A stretch of 64,000 nucleotides of DNA from an uncultured Prochlorococcus sp. GTDB taxonomy: Bacteria > Cyanobacteriota > Cyanobacteriia > PCC-6307 > Cyanobiaceae. How positions within the stretch are numbered: position 1 is the stretch's first letter; each line of letters opens with the position of its first letter. A model generated the notes under the pieces. It made no database searches. It saw only the letters and a program-made list of their open reading frames with translations, and had not been told where the DNA came from. Position numbers and translations under genes: made by a program. The stretch is taken from assembly GCA_902573565.1 (NCBI GenBank), contig CACGKI010000002.1:1-64000 (forward strand), given 5' to 3'. Of this stretch, positions 27,970 to 37,993 are shown piece by piece.

Positions 27970-28187
27970 AAGAAAATTGTTATTGCATAAGTTTCAAGGG
28001 ATTTCTACCAAACTTCCTAAAGTTTTTTTGGTTAAGAACCCTTTAAACTCTTGTTCTAATTATACGAAATCATGTTCACAGTGGGAACTCTTAAAACTTA
28101 AGAAAGTAATAATTTAGATCTATTAGAATTTAAAACTTTTCGAACTTAAGATTTACTTATATTTATCAAAAATACTAAATCTTCTCT

Positions 28188-28631
28188 TTAATTATTATCT
28201 ATAGATTGAATAATTCCATCTTTAACCGTAATCGATACTTGCATTTTTTCAATAAGATTGTCTCCCACAGTGACATCACAGAAACTATCCACTTGCCCTT
28301 GATCAACAATTTCGTCCATTTTTAATTCGCGAACTTGACTCTGTTGTTGAAGAAGATTTCTTTTTTGTTCTTCAATTTCATTTCGTTTTGCTGCAACTTG
28401 TTGTTGCACCTGACTAACCTGTTCTTGAACTCTTGGATCTAGGGGATTAACCGATTGGGATCTAATATTATTTACTATTTGCTGCCCCTCTTGCTCCAGT
28501 TGCGATAATTGCTGATCAATGTTTGAAATTGCTTTACTTAATTCTTTTTCAGCATCTTCCTTCCAAGTTGGTGTAACTACAGCTTTAATAGCTATTGAGC
28601 GTTTTATAGATATTGAGTTTTTTGTTTCCAT
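28188..28631 (-). CDS. YlqD family protein
   Basis: 147 aa: a beta-strand N-terminal segment (KRSIAIKAVVTPTWKEDAEK), a long Gln/Glu-rich coiled coil of about 70 residues (LSQLEQEGQQIVNNIR, QVQQQVAAKRNEIEEQ), then a beta C-terminus (DVTVGDNLIEKMQVSITVKDGII). This layout matches the YlqD family of unknown function, found in cyanobacteria and Firmicutes. It lies 38 bp after the acyl-CoA synthetase gene on the same strand. Confidence 0.8.
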   Translation of the reverse strand: METKNSISIKRSIAIKAVVTPTWKEDAEKELSKAISNIDQQLSQLEQEGQQIVNNIRSQSVNPLDPRVQEQVSQVQQQVAAKRNEIEEQKRNLLQQQSQVRELKMDEIVDQGQVDSFCDVTVGDNLIEKMQVSITVKDGIIQSIDNN

Positions 28632-28669
28632 AAAAAATTAAATTACCTTTTCAATATAGATAGAACAAA

Positions 28670-30619
28670 TCAAATTTTCTTACTAAATTTGTTTTCATAC
28701 ATATTTTCTATTTGTAATGAATACTTTTTTTCTATTTCTTTTCTTTTTTGTTTAAGAGTTTGTGTTAACAATCCATTTTCTAGAGTAAAGGCATCAACAA
28801 AATAACAATCTAATATTTGTTCTTCTGATCTTGCCCCTAATCGACCTTTAAGCAAATTATTAATTTGTGATTTGAAAAATGTACCAATATTCTTATTCAG
28901 GTTTAATTTTAAAAGGTCTTCTTCCAAAAACTTGCTTTTAACCATTTCGATATTAGGTACCACAAGTGCTGTTAAACATTTCTTATCTTGTCCTACTAGT
29001 TGAACCTGATTAATAAATTCAGAACTAAGAATTTCGGTCTCTAGAGGATTTGGTTCTATATTTTCACCACTGGAAAGAACGATTGTATCCTTAGCTCTAC
29101 CTGTTATAAAAAGAGACCCATTTGGTATTAGAAAACCTAAATCACCAGTATCAAACCATCCATCTTTCGATAAAACATCTTTAGTAGCTAATTCGTTATT
29201 AAGATACCCTTTCATTACTTGTGGTCCCTTAACAAGAATTTTTCCAACTTCTCTGAACTTCAGAATCTTTTTTTTATCATCATTCACTATTTTGACTTCT
29301 GTAAATGCTAGAGGCTGTCCGGATGATCCTCTAACATTTAATTCTCTTCTCCTACATGTTAATACTGGACTAGTTTCTGTAAGGCCATACCCTACCAAAA
29401 CATCGATTCCTAAAGACTCAAAAAAAAGATCCACATGTTCTGGCAATGCGCCTCCACCGTTAATAGGAAATTTCAGTCTTTCACCGCATAGTTGTCTGAT
29501 AATATTCGGCCATAAAAAAATAGTCGACAATTTATGAAGAGGATATCGGCCAATAACAGAAGCCAGCAAGGGGATTTTTGATTTGAGAGTTATTTCATTG
29601 ATATCTAAATTTCTTATCTTTCTTATACTTTTTTTAAAAACTGAACTATTACTTATTAAAAACTTAATGAGTTTTTGCTTCCTAGAGGGCATTTTTTTCA
29701 ACGCCTGAAAAAACCCATCATGTATTGCCTCCCACAGTCTTGGTACAGTGGCCATTACAACAGGTTTTATTTGCGTAATATCATCTTTCAGAAATTTTGG
29801 AATTGTATAGTATTGAGAACAACCACATGAAAAAAAGAAGTATTCAGCGCTCCTCTCATAAGAATGCCAGATAGGTAATACGCTTAGAACAGAAGTTCCA
29901 GGTTCTGGATCAGCGATATAGGCTAAGTTAATTATTTGATGTAAAAAATTTGCATGAGTTAAGGGAACACCTTTAGGTTTTCCTGTTGTCCCAGAGGTAT
30001 AAAGAATAGTAGCGACGTCATCAATATCTGGATTAAATTTTTCAATATTATTATCTTGCGAATTTACTTTTTCTACAGTACTTATAAATTGACTCCAACT
30101 TATCAAACTTTCAAATTGCTCATCCTCTAAATTGATTATAAATTTCAGTCTTTTTTTTAATTCTTCTTTGTTGTTTAACTTTTGCCAAATTTCCTTAGAT
30201 TGAACTATTAGTCCTTTTGAATTAGAGTGCTTAATAATATATTCTAATTCTACTGAAGGAGAATTAATACCTCTAACTGCATTGATAGCTCCTAAGCGCA
30301 TTAAGCCTTGATCTACTACTAGCCATCGTGGAGAATTTTCAGATATTACGGTAACTACATCACCTTTTACTAACCCATAATTTTTAAAAGATAATGAGAC
30401 TTTTGTTATTAAATCAGCCAGCTCGGAATAAGATAATTTTTCTTTGTATTTCCCTCTTAAATCGCAAACAGCTAAAGTATCACCACATTTAAATTTTAAA
30501 TTTTCCCAAATTTGATCTATATGATTTAGATTTCCAATAAAATCTCTATTTTTAGCAAATTTATCTTTTTTAAAAAGAGGTTTGACTGAAGGCCAATAAG
30601 CTAAATCACTCATATTCAA
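28670..30619 (-). CDS. Long-chain acyl-CoA/acyl-ACP synthetase (AMP-forming)
   Basis: A 649-aa ANL-superfamily enzyme activating free fatty acids; in cyanobacteria the single homologue (Aas) recycles membrane-derived fatty acids to acyl-ACP. Motifs: ATILYTSGTTGKPKGVPLTH (AMP binding, near residue 205), WHSYERSAEYFFFSCG, VGYGLTETSPVLT near residue 415, and DGWFDTGDLGFLIPNGSLFITGR with the hinge (first 18 residues diagnostic). The start MNMSDLAYWPS is preceded within 21 bp by lipB on the same strand. Confidence 0.93.
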   Translation of the reverse strand: MNMSDLAYWPSVKPLFKKDKFAKNRDFIGNLNHIDQIWENLKFKCGDTLAVCDLRGKYKEKLSYSELADLITKVSLSFKNYGLVKGDVVTVISENSPRWLVVDQGLMRLGAINAVRGINSPSVELEYIIKHSNSKGLIVQSKEIWQKLNNKEELKKRLKFIINLEDEQFESLISWSQFISTVEKVNSQDNNIEKFNPDIDDVATILYTSGTTGKPKGVPLTHANFLHQIINLAYIADPEPGTSVLSVLPIWHSYERSAEYFFFSCGCSQYYTIPKFLKDDITQIKPVVMATVPRLWEAIHDGFFQALKKMPSRKQKLIKFLISNSSVFKKSIRKIRNLDINEITLKSKIPLLASVIGRYPLHKLSTIFLWPNIIRQLCGERLKFPINGGGALPEHVDLFFESLGIDVLVGYGLTETSPVLTCRRRELNVRGSSGQPLAFTEVKIVNDDKKKILKFREVGKILVKGPQVMKGYLNNELATKDVLSKDGWFDTGDLGFLIPNGSLFITGRAKDTIVLSSGENIEPNPLETEILSSEFINQVQLVGQDKKCLTALVVPNIEMVKSKFLEEDLLKLNLNKNIGTFFKSQINNLLKGRLGARSEEQILDCYFVDAFTLENGLLTQTLKQKRKEIEKKYSLQIENMYENKFSKKI

Positions 30620-30640
30620 TTGCTTTTGAAATTTTATTTT

Positions 30641-31291
30641 CTATTTTGCTACAAAATCAAAATTAAATTCTTCCTGAATGATTTTTTTAACAATTCTCTT
30701 GACTTCTTGAAAATTTAAATTTTTGTTGTAATCAATCATATTTGCCATTAGACAATTCTCTATTCCGCAGGGGATAATTTTATTAAAATTTTCTAATTCG
30801 CAGTCAAAATTGATTGAAAATCCATTTATCGTAATCCATCTTTTACACCCTATTCCAATTGAGGCGATTTTCTTATTTCCTATCCAAACACCAGTAAACC
30901 CTTTTCTAGAGTGACAATTTATATTAAAAGTTCCAAGAATTTTTATAATAATTTCTTCAATTTTTCTTAAATACCAATTTAAGTCTTTATTAAAATTTTT
31001 CAAATCTAAAACCAAGTAAGTCACTAATTGTCCTGGCATATGACAAGTAACCTCACCTCCTCTGTCAATCTTAAAAACATCATAATTAACATCATTCAGA
31101 GAAAATAATAAATTACCGTAATTAGATCCTCTACCCAACGTATAACAGAGTTTATGCTCCCCTATCCAAATAAAATCAGGATTAGAGTTATCTAATATCA
31201 ATGCCTCCTGATATTCTTTTTGTAATTTATAAACATCATTGAAAAAAGTAATTTTATCAGGTTGTTTAATTATTGCTGTTCTATTAACCAT
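30641..31291 (-). CDS. lipB: Octanoyl-[ACP]:protein octanoyltransferase LipB
   Basis: Transfers octanoate from ACP to lipoyl domains; 216 aa. Catalytic signature: [21 protein letters not shown] near residue 78 (short core [12 protein letters not shown]) with catalytic Lys in [20 protein letters not shown] near residue 140, and the conserved Cys in [11 protein letters not shown]. It precedes the acyl-ACP synthetase gene (21-bp gap) and is upstream of the E2 gene whose product it modifies. It is divergent from hpf. Confidence 0.95.
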   Translation of the reverse strand: MVNRTAIIKQPDKITFFNDVYKLQKEYQEALILDNSNPDFIWIGEHKLCYTLGRGSNYGNLLFSLNDVNYDVFKIDRGGEVTCHMPGQLVTYLVLDLKNFNKDLNWYLRKIEEIIIKILGTFNINCHSRKGFTGVWIGNKKIASIGIGCKRWITINGFSINFDCELENFNKIIPCGIENCLMANMIDYNKNLNFQEVKRIVKKIIQEEFNFDFVAK

Positions 31292-31335
31292 ATTTAAGTA
31301 GATTTAGAAAGTAAGTAAATATTTTTAGATTAGTT

Positions 31336-31920
31336 ATGAAAATTTTAATCCATGGAAGGAATCTTGAGCTCACTGGAGCCTTAAAAGAATATACCGAGGC
31401 AAAGATAGAAAAAGCAACTCATCACTATAAGGATATCGTTAAAGAAGCGGATATACACCTTTCAATAGAAAAGAACCCAAGAGTCTCATTCCAAACTGCA
31501 GAAGTTACTATTTTCGCAAACGGGACTGTAATCAGAGCTGAAGAAAAAACTGAAAATCTATACTCAAGTATTGATTTGGTTTCAAATAAACTTTGTAGAA
31601 AATTACGTAAATACAAAGAAAGAAACAATAAAACAATTCATAATCATCATCTTAAAAATAAAGATTCATTCCAAACTGAAGGTGGGGCATCAAACTTTTT
31701 TGACAAAGATTTATTCGAAGATGGAAGAGAAGCCACTCTCCCTGAACCATCTATTAAAAATAAATACTTTGAAATGGCTCCAATTACGTCAGAAGAAGCA
31801 AGAAAACAATTAGATTTAATTGATCATGATTTTTATGTTTTTCGAAATAAGAAAAATAATGAACTTCAAGTCATATATAAAAGGAATCACGGAGGCTATG
31901 GCCTAATTCAATCTAAATAA
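31336..31920 (+). CDS. hpf: Long ribosome hibernation promoting factor (LrtA/HPF)
   Basis: 194 aa: an N-terminal S30AE domain that binds the 30S decoding region (MKILIHGRNLELTGALKEY; IHLS.EKNPRVSFQTAEVTI), a linker, and a C-terminal dimerisation domain (MAPITSEEARKQLDLIDHDFYVFRN). The long form makes 100S ribosome dimers; the cyanobacterial gene is light-repressed lrtA. It starts a plus-strand run with the deoC-like gene and recO. Confidence 0.95.
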   Translation: MKILIHGRNLELTGALKEYTEAKIEKATHHYKDIVKEADIHLSIEKNPRVSFQTAEVTIFANGTVIRAEEKTENLYSSIDLVSNKLCRKLRKYKERNNKTIHNHHLKNKDSFQTEGGASNFFDKDLFEDGREATLPEPSIKNKYFEMAPITSEEARKQLDLIDHDFYVFRNKKNNELQVIYKRNHGGYGLIQSK

Positions 31921-31927
31921 CTTTTAA

Positions 31928-32587
31928 ATGCCTAATATTGAATATGAATTAAATGAGAAAATCCATGCAATTCTTATTAATCCTTACCTAACATGGGATA
32001 GTTTTTGTGCGAATTGCGATTTAATTCAAAAATATAACATCAAGAATATTTCTACTTCACTTAATTATTTAACTGATTTTAAAAACCGTTTGAGTAATTA
32101 CAGGGTAAACATAAATGCTCTTATTTCTTACCCTTTAGCAGATTTACCAGTTTCATTCATTAACGAATTAGTTTGTTTTGCAAAAGATAAAGGTGCAAAC
32201 CGAATTGAATATATCCCAAACTTTATAAATTTATCCAAAAGAAATTTAGAAACTTTCGCTGGTGAAATTGAGCAAGTTAAGTTATCTGGATTACCAGTTT
32301 CAATAATCCTAAATAAATCAAAACTTCAAGAAGAAGTTTTGTATAGTTCTATAGAAATATGTTTGGAATTAGGAATAAAAAATTTTCAATTCGGAGACGG
32401 TTTTGGGGATCCTATTACATCTAATGATGTAGCCGAAATACTTAAAATCACAGGCGCCCAAAATCAAATCAAAGTTGTAGGTGGTATAAAAAAACTGAAA
32501 CAAGTTATTGATTTGCTTGATAATGGAATTAGTTGCGTGGGAACTTCTAATTTTTGTGAGATTTTTCAAGAATTAAAAGTTAATTAA
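31928..32587 (+). CDS. DeoC-like aldolase fold protein, catalytic lysine apparently missing
   Basis: 219 aa, the length and TIM-barrel pattern of deoxyribose-phosphate aldolase: start ATG 31928, GGIKKLKQVIDLLDNGISCVGTSN at the C-terminus as the phosphate/barrel end (VGTSNF), and IKVVGGIK aligning with the second lysine region. However, the Schiff-base motif (F-V/I-K-T-S-T-G-F) reads NFQFGDGFGDP here, so the lysine is replaced by Gln, and the usual catalytic Asp of the ID.V motif is Glu (RIEYIP). It abuts recO with no gap. It may have no DERA activity. Confidence 0.78.
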   Translation: MPNIEYELNEKIHAILINPYLTWDSFCANCDLIQKYNIKNISTSLNYLTDFKNRLSNYRVNINALISYPLADLPVSFINELVCFAKDKGANRIEYIPNFINLSKRNLETFAGEIEQVKLSGLPVSIILNKSKLQEEVLYSSIEICLELGIKNFQFGDGFGDPITSNDVAEILKITGAQNQIKVVGGIKKLKQVIDLLDNGISCVGTSNFCEIFQELKVN

Positions 32588-33373
32588 ATGTCTGGTTCTG
32601 GTGAGTGCAAAATAGAAGGTCTCTGTATTAAAGCATCTCCATTAGGCGAGAATGATAGATTAATAACTATTCTTAGTGATGAAAAAGGAATTATTAGATT
32701 AGCAGTACCTGGTGCTAGGCGTCCAAAAAGTAGTCTTGCCGCGGCTTCGCCATTAACATATTTAAGCCTTCAGATTTTTGGCAAAAGAAATCTTAAATCT
32801 GTACGTCAAATAAAAATTTTAAAAAGCTATTCGGGTCTTGGGAAAAATATTGAATGTCTTACAGCCGCGCAAGCAATAACTGAATTAACATTTTTATTAG
32901 TAGGTAATAATGACAAGCAACAAAACTATTTATCTTGTGTTCTTGCACATCTTGATAGGATTTATTTATATGAAGGATCTCAAGAAGAAGATATTAAAAT
33001 GCTCTCAATGAGTATTCAATCTTTAATCCATCTATTAGCCATCGGGGGTATTAATTTACCTATTCATCATTGCTGTAAAACTGGTGAACCTATTATTCCA
33101 CCTATAGGAAATTGGGAATGGAGTTGTTATTTTTTGCCAAGTGAAGGGTTTTCATCAATAGAAGATCCTCAAAGTAATCTAAAAATAAATGCATCTGAAG
33201 TTGCTTTATTACAGAGACTTCTTTTCCCCGAATTGCCAATAAAATCAAATGGAGAATTGCTAGGACCTAAAAACGTTTGGCTTAAAATATTATTCATTAT
33301 TGAGACTTGGATTTCTACTCAACTAGAGAAAGATTTATCTTCACTAAAAATGTTGAGAGAAATATATAGTTAG
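32588..33373 (+). CDS. recO: DNA repair protein RecO
   Basis: Recombination mediator of the RecFOR pathway, 261 aa. An N-terminal OB fold (KIEGLCIKASPLGENDRLITILSDEKGIIRLAVPGARRPKS; short core SPLGENDRLITILSDEKG) is followed by a helical domain with CKTGEPI as the remnant of the Cys-containing zinc region. The start codon directly follows the deoC-like stop, so they are translationally adjacent. The family call is firm. Confidence 0.93.
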   Translation: MSGSGECKIEGLCIKASPLGENDRLITILSDEKGIIRLAVPGARRPKSSLAAASPLTYLSLQIFGKRNLKSVRQIKILKSYSGLGKNIECLTAAQAITELTFLLVGNNDKQQNYLSCVLAHLDRIYLYEGSQEEDIKMLSMSIQSLIHLLAIGGINLPIHHCCKTGEPIIPPIGNWEWSCYFLPSEGFSSIEDPQSNLKINASEVALLQRLLFPELPIKSNGELLGPKNVWLKILFIIETWISTQLEKDLSSLKMLREIYS

Positions 33374-33457
33374 CATTTTTGTAAATCTTTAATAAATTTA
33401 AAAATTATCATCTTGGGAACTCTGACTGTTAACTTAATAAATAGTTAATTCAATAAT

Positions 33458-34624
33458 GTGGCACATATTGCTTGGTTGGGTAAAAAATCCCCTTTTTGCG
33501 GAAATGTAACCTATGGCAATACAACTACTAAGGAATTGAAGGCAAGAGGGCATAAAATTAGTTTTATTCATTTTGACAATCCTTCTAGTTCAAATCCATC
33601 AAAACCATTATTTCTTGCAAATGACCCTGATGTAAGTCTTCCATATTTAATTAAGTCCCAAGTTTATACAATACCCTCCCCAAGAGCAGAAAAGGAGCTA
33701 AGGCTATCATTGGAGAGATTAAAACCTGATATAGTTCATGCAAGCCTAACTTTATCTCCTTTAGACTTTAGACTTCCAGAGCTTTGTAATGAAATTAAAG
33801 TTCCACTTGTAGGCACATTTCATCCAGCATTTGATACAAAAAATAGAACTTTAACTGCAAGCACTCAACAATTAACATATCAACTTTATGCTCCCTCTTT
33901 AGCAAAGTTCGATAAAATAATAGTTTTTTCTGAACCTCAAAAAAATGTTCTTGAAAAATTAGGAGTACCTAAAGAAAAACAAATAATTATTCCAAATGGA
34001 GTTAATGAAAATATTTGGAAACCTATTTGCGAAAAAAATAAAAAATATGCTCAAGTAAAAAACAAACTAGGAAATGAAAGAATCTTTTTATACATGGGAA
34101 GGATTGCAAATGAGAAAAATATCGAAGCTCTTTTGCGTTCTTGGCGCCAAACAAAAAACAAAGATTGCAAATTAGTTATTGTTGGAGATGGACCAATGAA
34201 GCCAACACTTGAAAATAGTTTTTCTAACCTGAATAAAGAAAAAGTAATTTGGTGGGGTGCCGAATTAGATTTGGAAACTAGAATAGCGATAATGCAAATA
34301 GCAGAGGTATTTTTCTTACCCAGCTTAGTAGAGGGTTTATCTTTGTCACTTTTAGAGGCAATGTCTACTGCCACTGCATGTGTAGCAACAGATGCTGGAG
34401 CTGATGGTGAAGTTTTAGATAATGGAGCAGGAATAGTAATTTCAACTGATAATGTAACTTCGCAACTAAAAACTATAATACCTATTCTTGTAGAACACCC
34501 CACATTTACAAAAAATCTTGGGGAAAAAGCTAGAGAGCGAGTAATTGAAAGATATACAATTTCTCAAAATATAAACTCGCTTGAGAAAGTTTATAAAAAC
34601 TTAAAAGATACTTTCAAAAACTAA
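33458..34624 (+). CDS. GT4-family glycosyltransferase
   Basis: 388 aa, GTG start at 33458 (VAHIAWLGKKSPFCGNVTYG). It has two Rossmann domains. The retaining GT-B/GT4 signature is visible as FLYMGRIANEKNIEALL near residue 211, VIVGDGPMKPTLE near residue 242, and the E-x7-E site in LPSLVEGLSLSLLEAMS near residue 290. Its conserved position beside recO and proC is typical of picocyanobacteria. The acceptor (lipid or polysaccharide) is not evident. Its 3' end overlaps the convergent proC stop by 4 bp. Confidence 0.86.
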   Translation: MAHIAWLGKKSPFCGNVTYGNTTTKELKARGHKISFIHFDNPSSSNPSKPLFLANDPDVSLPYLIKSQVYTIPSPRAEKELRLSLERLKPDIVHASLTLSPLDFRLPELCNEIKVPLVGTFHPAFDTKNRTLTASTQQLTYQLYAPSLAKFDKIIVFSEPQKNVLEKLGVPKEKQIIIPNGVNENIWKPICEKNKKYAQVKNKLGNERIFLYMGRIANEKNIEALLRSWRQTKNKDCKLVIVGDGPMKPTLENSFSNLNKEKVIWWGAELDLETRIAIMQIAEVFFLPSLVEGLSLSLLEAMSTATACVATDAGADGEVLDNGAGIVISTDNVTSQLKTIIPILVEHPTFTKNLGEKARERVIERYTISQNINSLEKVYKNLKDTFKN

Positions 34625-35454
34625 CTAAATTCTTTACTTCGATTACTAGCTGCAACTATTGATTCGATTAATGCTGACCTTACACTTTTTTTTTCTAAAA
34701 CCCGTAAGGCAGAAATAGTTGTTCCACCTGGAGAGGTTACTAAATTTTTAAGTTCTGAGGTATTAAGTTTTTTTTCTTTTATTAAACTGATAGTTCCAAG
34801 TATCATGTCCATTACAAGATTTTCTGAAAGTCTTTTTGGTAATCCACCGCTCAATCCACCATCACTTAATGATTCTATAATTAAAGCGATAATTGCAGGG
34901 CCAGATGAAGTTAAAGCTAAAAATATATCAAGATAATCTTCAGTAAATTCATAAATCTTACTAGTATTTTCAAATATTTTTTTTGTAAATTGTTTCTGAT
35001 CTTCTGTTGTGTTTGCCCCCCAAGAAATTCCAGTTAAACCTTTTCCAACAGTTATTGGGATATTTGTAACAGCCCTCACGCAACTATGCTTAGGGAACTT
35101 TTGAGTAAGCCTATTTATTGAAACTCCTGCAAGAATTGATACTAATAAATTATCCTTATTTTTCATAATATCGCCCTCAGTTATATCTTGAAGATGTTGG
35201 GGTTTTATTGAAAGAAGTTTAAATTTACAATCCCAAATTATCTTTGACTCTTTAGAGTCTGATTTAAAGACGTTAATTTTATGTTTATAGTTATTTTTTA
35301 TATTTTCTAAACTTTTTTCTGATTTTACGACACAATAAACATTCTCTGGCTCGATTAATTTTTTATTTAATAGAGGGGTTATTATAGCTTTTGCAATATT
35401 TCCAAATCCAATAATCGCAATTTCATCAGTCACAGATAAATCACGAATAAGCAC
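34621..35454 (-). CDS. proC: Pyrroline-5-carboxylate reductase
   Basis: Last step of proline synthesis; 277 aa. NAD(P) loop [18 protein letters not shown] near residue 12, [14 protein letters not shown], and the C-terminal signature [25 protein letters not shown] (short core [16 protein letters not shown]). The called start is GTG 35454, overlapping the end of sepF by 14 bp; a GTG at 35433 is an alternative. It lies in the pipX-pipY-sepF-proC order. Confidence 0.95.
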   Translation of the reverse strand: MLIRDLSVTDEIAIIGFGNIAKAIITPLLNKKLIEPENVYCVVKSEKSLENIKNNYKHKINVFKSDSKESKIIWDCKFKLLSIKPQHLQDITEGDIMKNKDNLLVSILAGVSINRLTQKFPKHSCVRAVTNIPITVGKGLTGISWGANTTEDQKQFTKKIFENTSKIYEFTEDYLDIFLALTSSGPAIIALIIESLSDGGLSGGLPKRLSENLVMDMILGTISLIKEKKLNTSELKNLVTSPGGTTISALRVLEKKSVRSALIESIVAASNRSKEFS

Positions 35455-36007
35455 TTAATTTAGAATCACCCCATGCTGGTTCAGGTGCAGTGTTAGTTCC
35501 CAAACTATATTGTGGTGTATTTTTTGTAGTCACATTAGAAGGAGATGCTTCTTCGGGCGAAGAACTAGTTACACTTACGCAACTTGGAGCAAAAAGGAAA
35601 ATACTTTCACCCACTCTCTCTTGATGTCCATCAATTGCAAATGTTCCACCAGCTATGAAATCAACCGCTCTTTGAGCCTGATCAGGATCCATCATAGTTA
35701 AATTAAGAATTACAGTTTTTCTCTCTCTTAATGCTTGAATAGCTTGAGGCATCTCATCAAAACTTCTTGGTTCCATTAAACTGACTTCTGAGGATGAATT
35801 TGAGATCCCAGGCATTCCAACAACTTTTGATGATTTGTTGTTATTCATAAATTCGAAAGGATTTGAATTGGCAAGCACGTTAGTGTTTTTTTGATTTTGT
35901 TTGAAATCTTTGAATTCATCCTCTGATTCATAATCAAACTCTTCAAACTCATCATCGAGATACTCATCACCTGCAACAACTGCTTTTAATCTAGAAATAA
36001 GTGACAC
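35441..36007 (-). CDS. sepF: Cell division protein SepF
   Basis: 188 aa: an N-terminal amphipathic membrane-binding segment ([13 protein letters not shown]), an acidic linker, and a SepF core ([50 protein letters not shown]; short core [17 protein letters not shown]). SepF tethers FtsZ to the membrane and bundles filaments; cyanobacteria lack FtsA, so it is important for the divisome. Gene order with pipY (ylmE) upstream and proC downstream is widely conserved. Confidence 0.94.
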   Translation of the reverse strand: MSLISRLKAVVAGDEYLDDEFEEFDYESEDEFKDFKQNQKNTNVLANSNPFEFMNNNKSSKVVGMPGISNSSSEVSLMEPRSFDEMPQAIQALRERKTVILNLTMMDPDQAQRAVDFIAGGTFAIDGHQERVGESIFLFAPSCVSVTSSSPEEASPSNVTTKNTPQYSLGTNTAPEPAWGDSKLSAYS

Positions 36008-36155
36008 CTTTTAAATCCTCTTGAAATTGCTGAGTAAGGTATAAGAACCTTAAGTAAGGTATTCATTGTTAATAAATAAACTACCTATACTTAAATAACG
36101 TTACTTGTTCTTTACTGCAAGTTTATAGATAAGATTTTTATAAAAAAATAACTAA

Positions 36156-36791
36156 TTAGAACCTATTCCCAAAAATTAATGACCCTAATCTTAACCAAGT
36201 TGATCCAGCGTCAACAGCTTCCTCCCAATCCCCTGACATTCCCATCGAACAATCTGGAAGTTGAAATGAATCAGCTAAGGAGCGGCATTTTTTAAACAAT
36301 TTTAAATTTTCCTTAGAGCTAAGACCTTTTGGATTAATAGTCATCAACCCAGTTAATTTGATATTTCTCAATTCTTGAATTTCTTTCCATTTAGATATTA
36401 AATATTTAGTATCAAAACCTCCTTTAGTGGGGTCATCACTCAACTTAACTTGCAACATTATTAATGGATTTTTCTTTTCTTCAAATGAAATATTTGAAAT
36501 CTTTTGCAACTTTTCAAATGAATCTACTGAATGAATATATTTAAAATTTTGCACTATTTTCCTTAATTTATTACTTTGTAGTCGTCCAATAAAATGCCAT
36601 TTTATTTTTTTAATGTCATTCAGAATTAATTGCTTCTCAAAAGCTTCTTGAAATTTACTCTCACCAAAATCATTTTGACCCATATTTTGAATAATCTTGA
36701 TTTCTTGACTTTTAAATCCTTTACTTACAGCAAGAATATTTACATTTGTTGGGATTTTATTTTTTATTTTTAAATAATTTGAAGGATTCAC
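36156..36791 (-). CDS. pipY: PLP homeostasis protein PipY (YggS/YlmE family)
   Basis: 211 aa fold-type III PLP-binding protein without known catalysis. PLP lysine in ILAVSKGFKSQEIKII near residue 24, then HFIGRLQSNKLRKI, MLQVKLSDDPTKGGF, GLMTI and CSMGMSGDWEEAVDAGSTWLRLGSLIFG at the C-terminus (last motif core MGMSGDWEEAV). It is 2 bp after pipX, a pairing known from cyanobacteria, where PipX increases pipY expression. It maintains PLP and amino acid balance. Confidence 0.95.
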   Translation of the reverse strand: MNPSNYLKIKNKIPTNVNILAVSKGFKSQEIKIIQNMGQNDFGESKFQEAFEKQLILNDIKKIKWHFIGRLQSNKLRKIVQNFKYIHSVDSFEKLQKISNISFEEKKNPLIMLQVKLSDDPTKGGFDTKYLISKWKEIQELRNIKLTGLMTINPKGLSSKENLKLFKKCRSLADSFQLPDCSMGMSGDWEEAVDAGSTWLRLGSLIFGNRF

Positions 36792-36793
36792 CT

Positions 36794-37060
36794 TTACAAG
36801 AAAGTTTGTCTAAATAAATTATCCCATTTAGAAAGTTCTTCGGATCCTTTTCTTTTAGCTTTTTGAAGATTTAATTCGGCCTGATTACGCGCATCTAAAT
36901 AAGGTATAACTTCAAACAAAATCTCTCGCTGTCTAATTTCTACCAAAAAAAACATTTTTTGGGCATACAAAGTCGCATAAACATCTCTCCCATCATTTCC
37001 TGGAGAGACTTGGTACAACATGCCAAATGTTGGATGGTTTAAATAACGCTCAGAACTCAA
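36794..37060 (-). CDS. pipX: PII-interacting protein X
   Basis: An 88-aa co-activator of the nitrogen regulator NtcA, sequestered by PII (GlnB) when nitrogen is sufficient. It has an N-terminal Tudor-like domain (YLNHPTFGMLYQVSPG, YATLYAQKMFFLVEI) and C-terminal helices (ELNLQKAKRKGSEELSKWDNLFRQTF). The start is TTG 37060; no ATG exists between it and the upstream ecfT stop. It lies 18 bp after ecfT and 2 bp before pipY. Confidence 0.96.
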   Translation of the reverse strand: MSSERYLNHPTFGMLYQVSPGNDGRDVYATLYAQKMFFLVEIRQREILFEVIPYLDARNQAELNLQKAKRKGSEELSKWDNLFRQTFL

Positions 37061-37078
37061 ACTTAAATATGGTGTTAT

Positions 37079-37993
37079 TTATAATGCACCATACAGTTTT
37101 CTAAGAAAAATTGCTATGCAAATAAAACATATCGATAATGTATTAACAATTACATTGATAGATCTCGAAGGATTTAAAGTTCTAAATCTATTTGTTTTAA
37201 TAATGATTTTTTTCTTTGAAAGCAATGATTCTGCTCCTTGATCAATTCTCAGAAATATATTTTTAAATAGACGTTCCAGAAGAATTAATAATATATTAAA
37301 GGATCTCTTCAACCCTAAACTTCGAAAATTTATTGATCTTACTGAAATTGATTTAATTATATTTTGAAATTCTTCCTGTACTAAAGGTATAAAACGCAGC
37401 GCAATTAATAACTGAAAAAGCCATCTACTTATTGGAAATCCGATTTTTCTTAATGGATACAGAAACCAACTTAATCCCCATACAATATCCTCTTGTAATG
37501 TAGTTAAAAGCATCAAATTAACACTATGAATAACAGTAAATATCAAAGTGGAGGTTTTTATCCCTAGTTCAAAGGCTTTTCTTGATAAGTTGAAGGGACC
37601 AAAATTAATAAACCATATCTTCTGCAAAGGAATATGCAAAATATTCCATTTTTTATAACCTTCCACTACTACCTGCAATTCGTTGGGATCTCTTAGGTAG
37701 CTATCAAGAGATTGAATATCAGAAGATGCAAGTATTGATATAAATCCAATTAATAAAGATAAGCATGAGAGGAAAAATAGTGATCGCCACCATACTCTTG
37801 ATGGCAATAAACTTAAAAAAGTAATTAATAATAAACAAACCACTAAACTTAATCTCCATATTGGTCCTGCCCATATTGGAGTGATTAGAAATATCATTAC
37901 TATAATTATTTTTAATCTACTATCTATAATTCTTAGCCAACTTCTATTGCCATAAACGTACTGCCCAACAGAAAATTTGGTAATTAAATTCAT
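37079..37993 (-). CDS. EcfT/CbiQ-type transmembrane transporter protein
   Basis: 304 aa with several hydrophobic helices in the first two thirds. The cytoplasmic coupling-helix region includes ALRFIPLVQEEFQNIIKSISVRSI, matching the AxxxP/Ala-Arg-type motifs of energy-coupling-factor T components. T components link vitamin or metal S components to ATPases; none are nearby. It overlaps der by one base and precedes pipX. Confidence 0.82.
   Translation of the reverse strand: MNLITKFSVGQYVYGNRSWLRIIDSRLKIIIVMIFLITPIWAGPIWRLSLVVCLLLITFLSLLPSRVWWRSLFFLSCLSLLIGFISILASSDIQSLDSYLRDPNELQVVVEGYKKWNILHIPLQKIWFINFGPFNLSRKAFELGIKTSTLIFTVIHSVNLMLLTTLQEDIVWGLSWFLYPLRKIGFPISRWLFQLLIALRFIPLVQEEFQNIIKSISVRSINFRSLGLKRSFNILLILLERLFKNIFLRIDQGAESLLSKKKIIIKTNRFRTLNPSRSINVIVNTLSICFICIAIFLRKLYGAL

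Noticed and set aside
31571..31813. 80-codon frame inside hpf in another frame
   Set aside because: Fully inside a conserved gene, Lys/Ile-biased, no family pattern.
34051..34503. 150-codon frame antisense to the GT4 glycosyltransferase
   Set aside because: Shadow of the well-supported gene on the opposite strand, with no recognisable motif.
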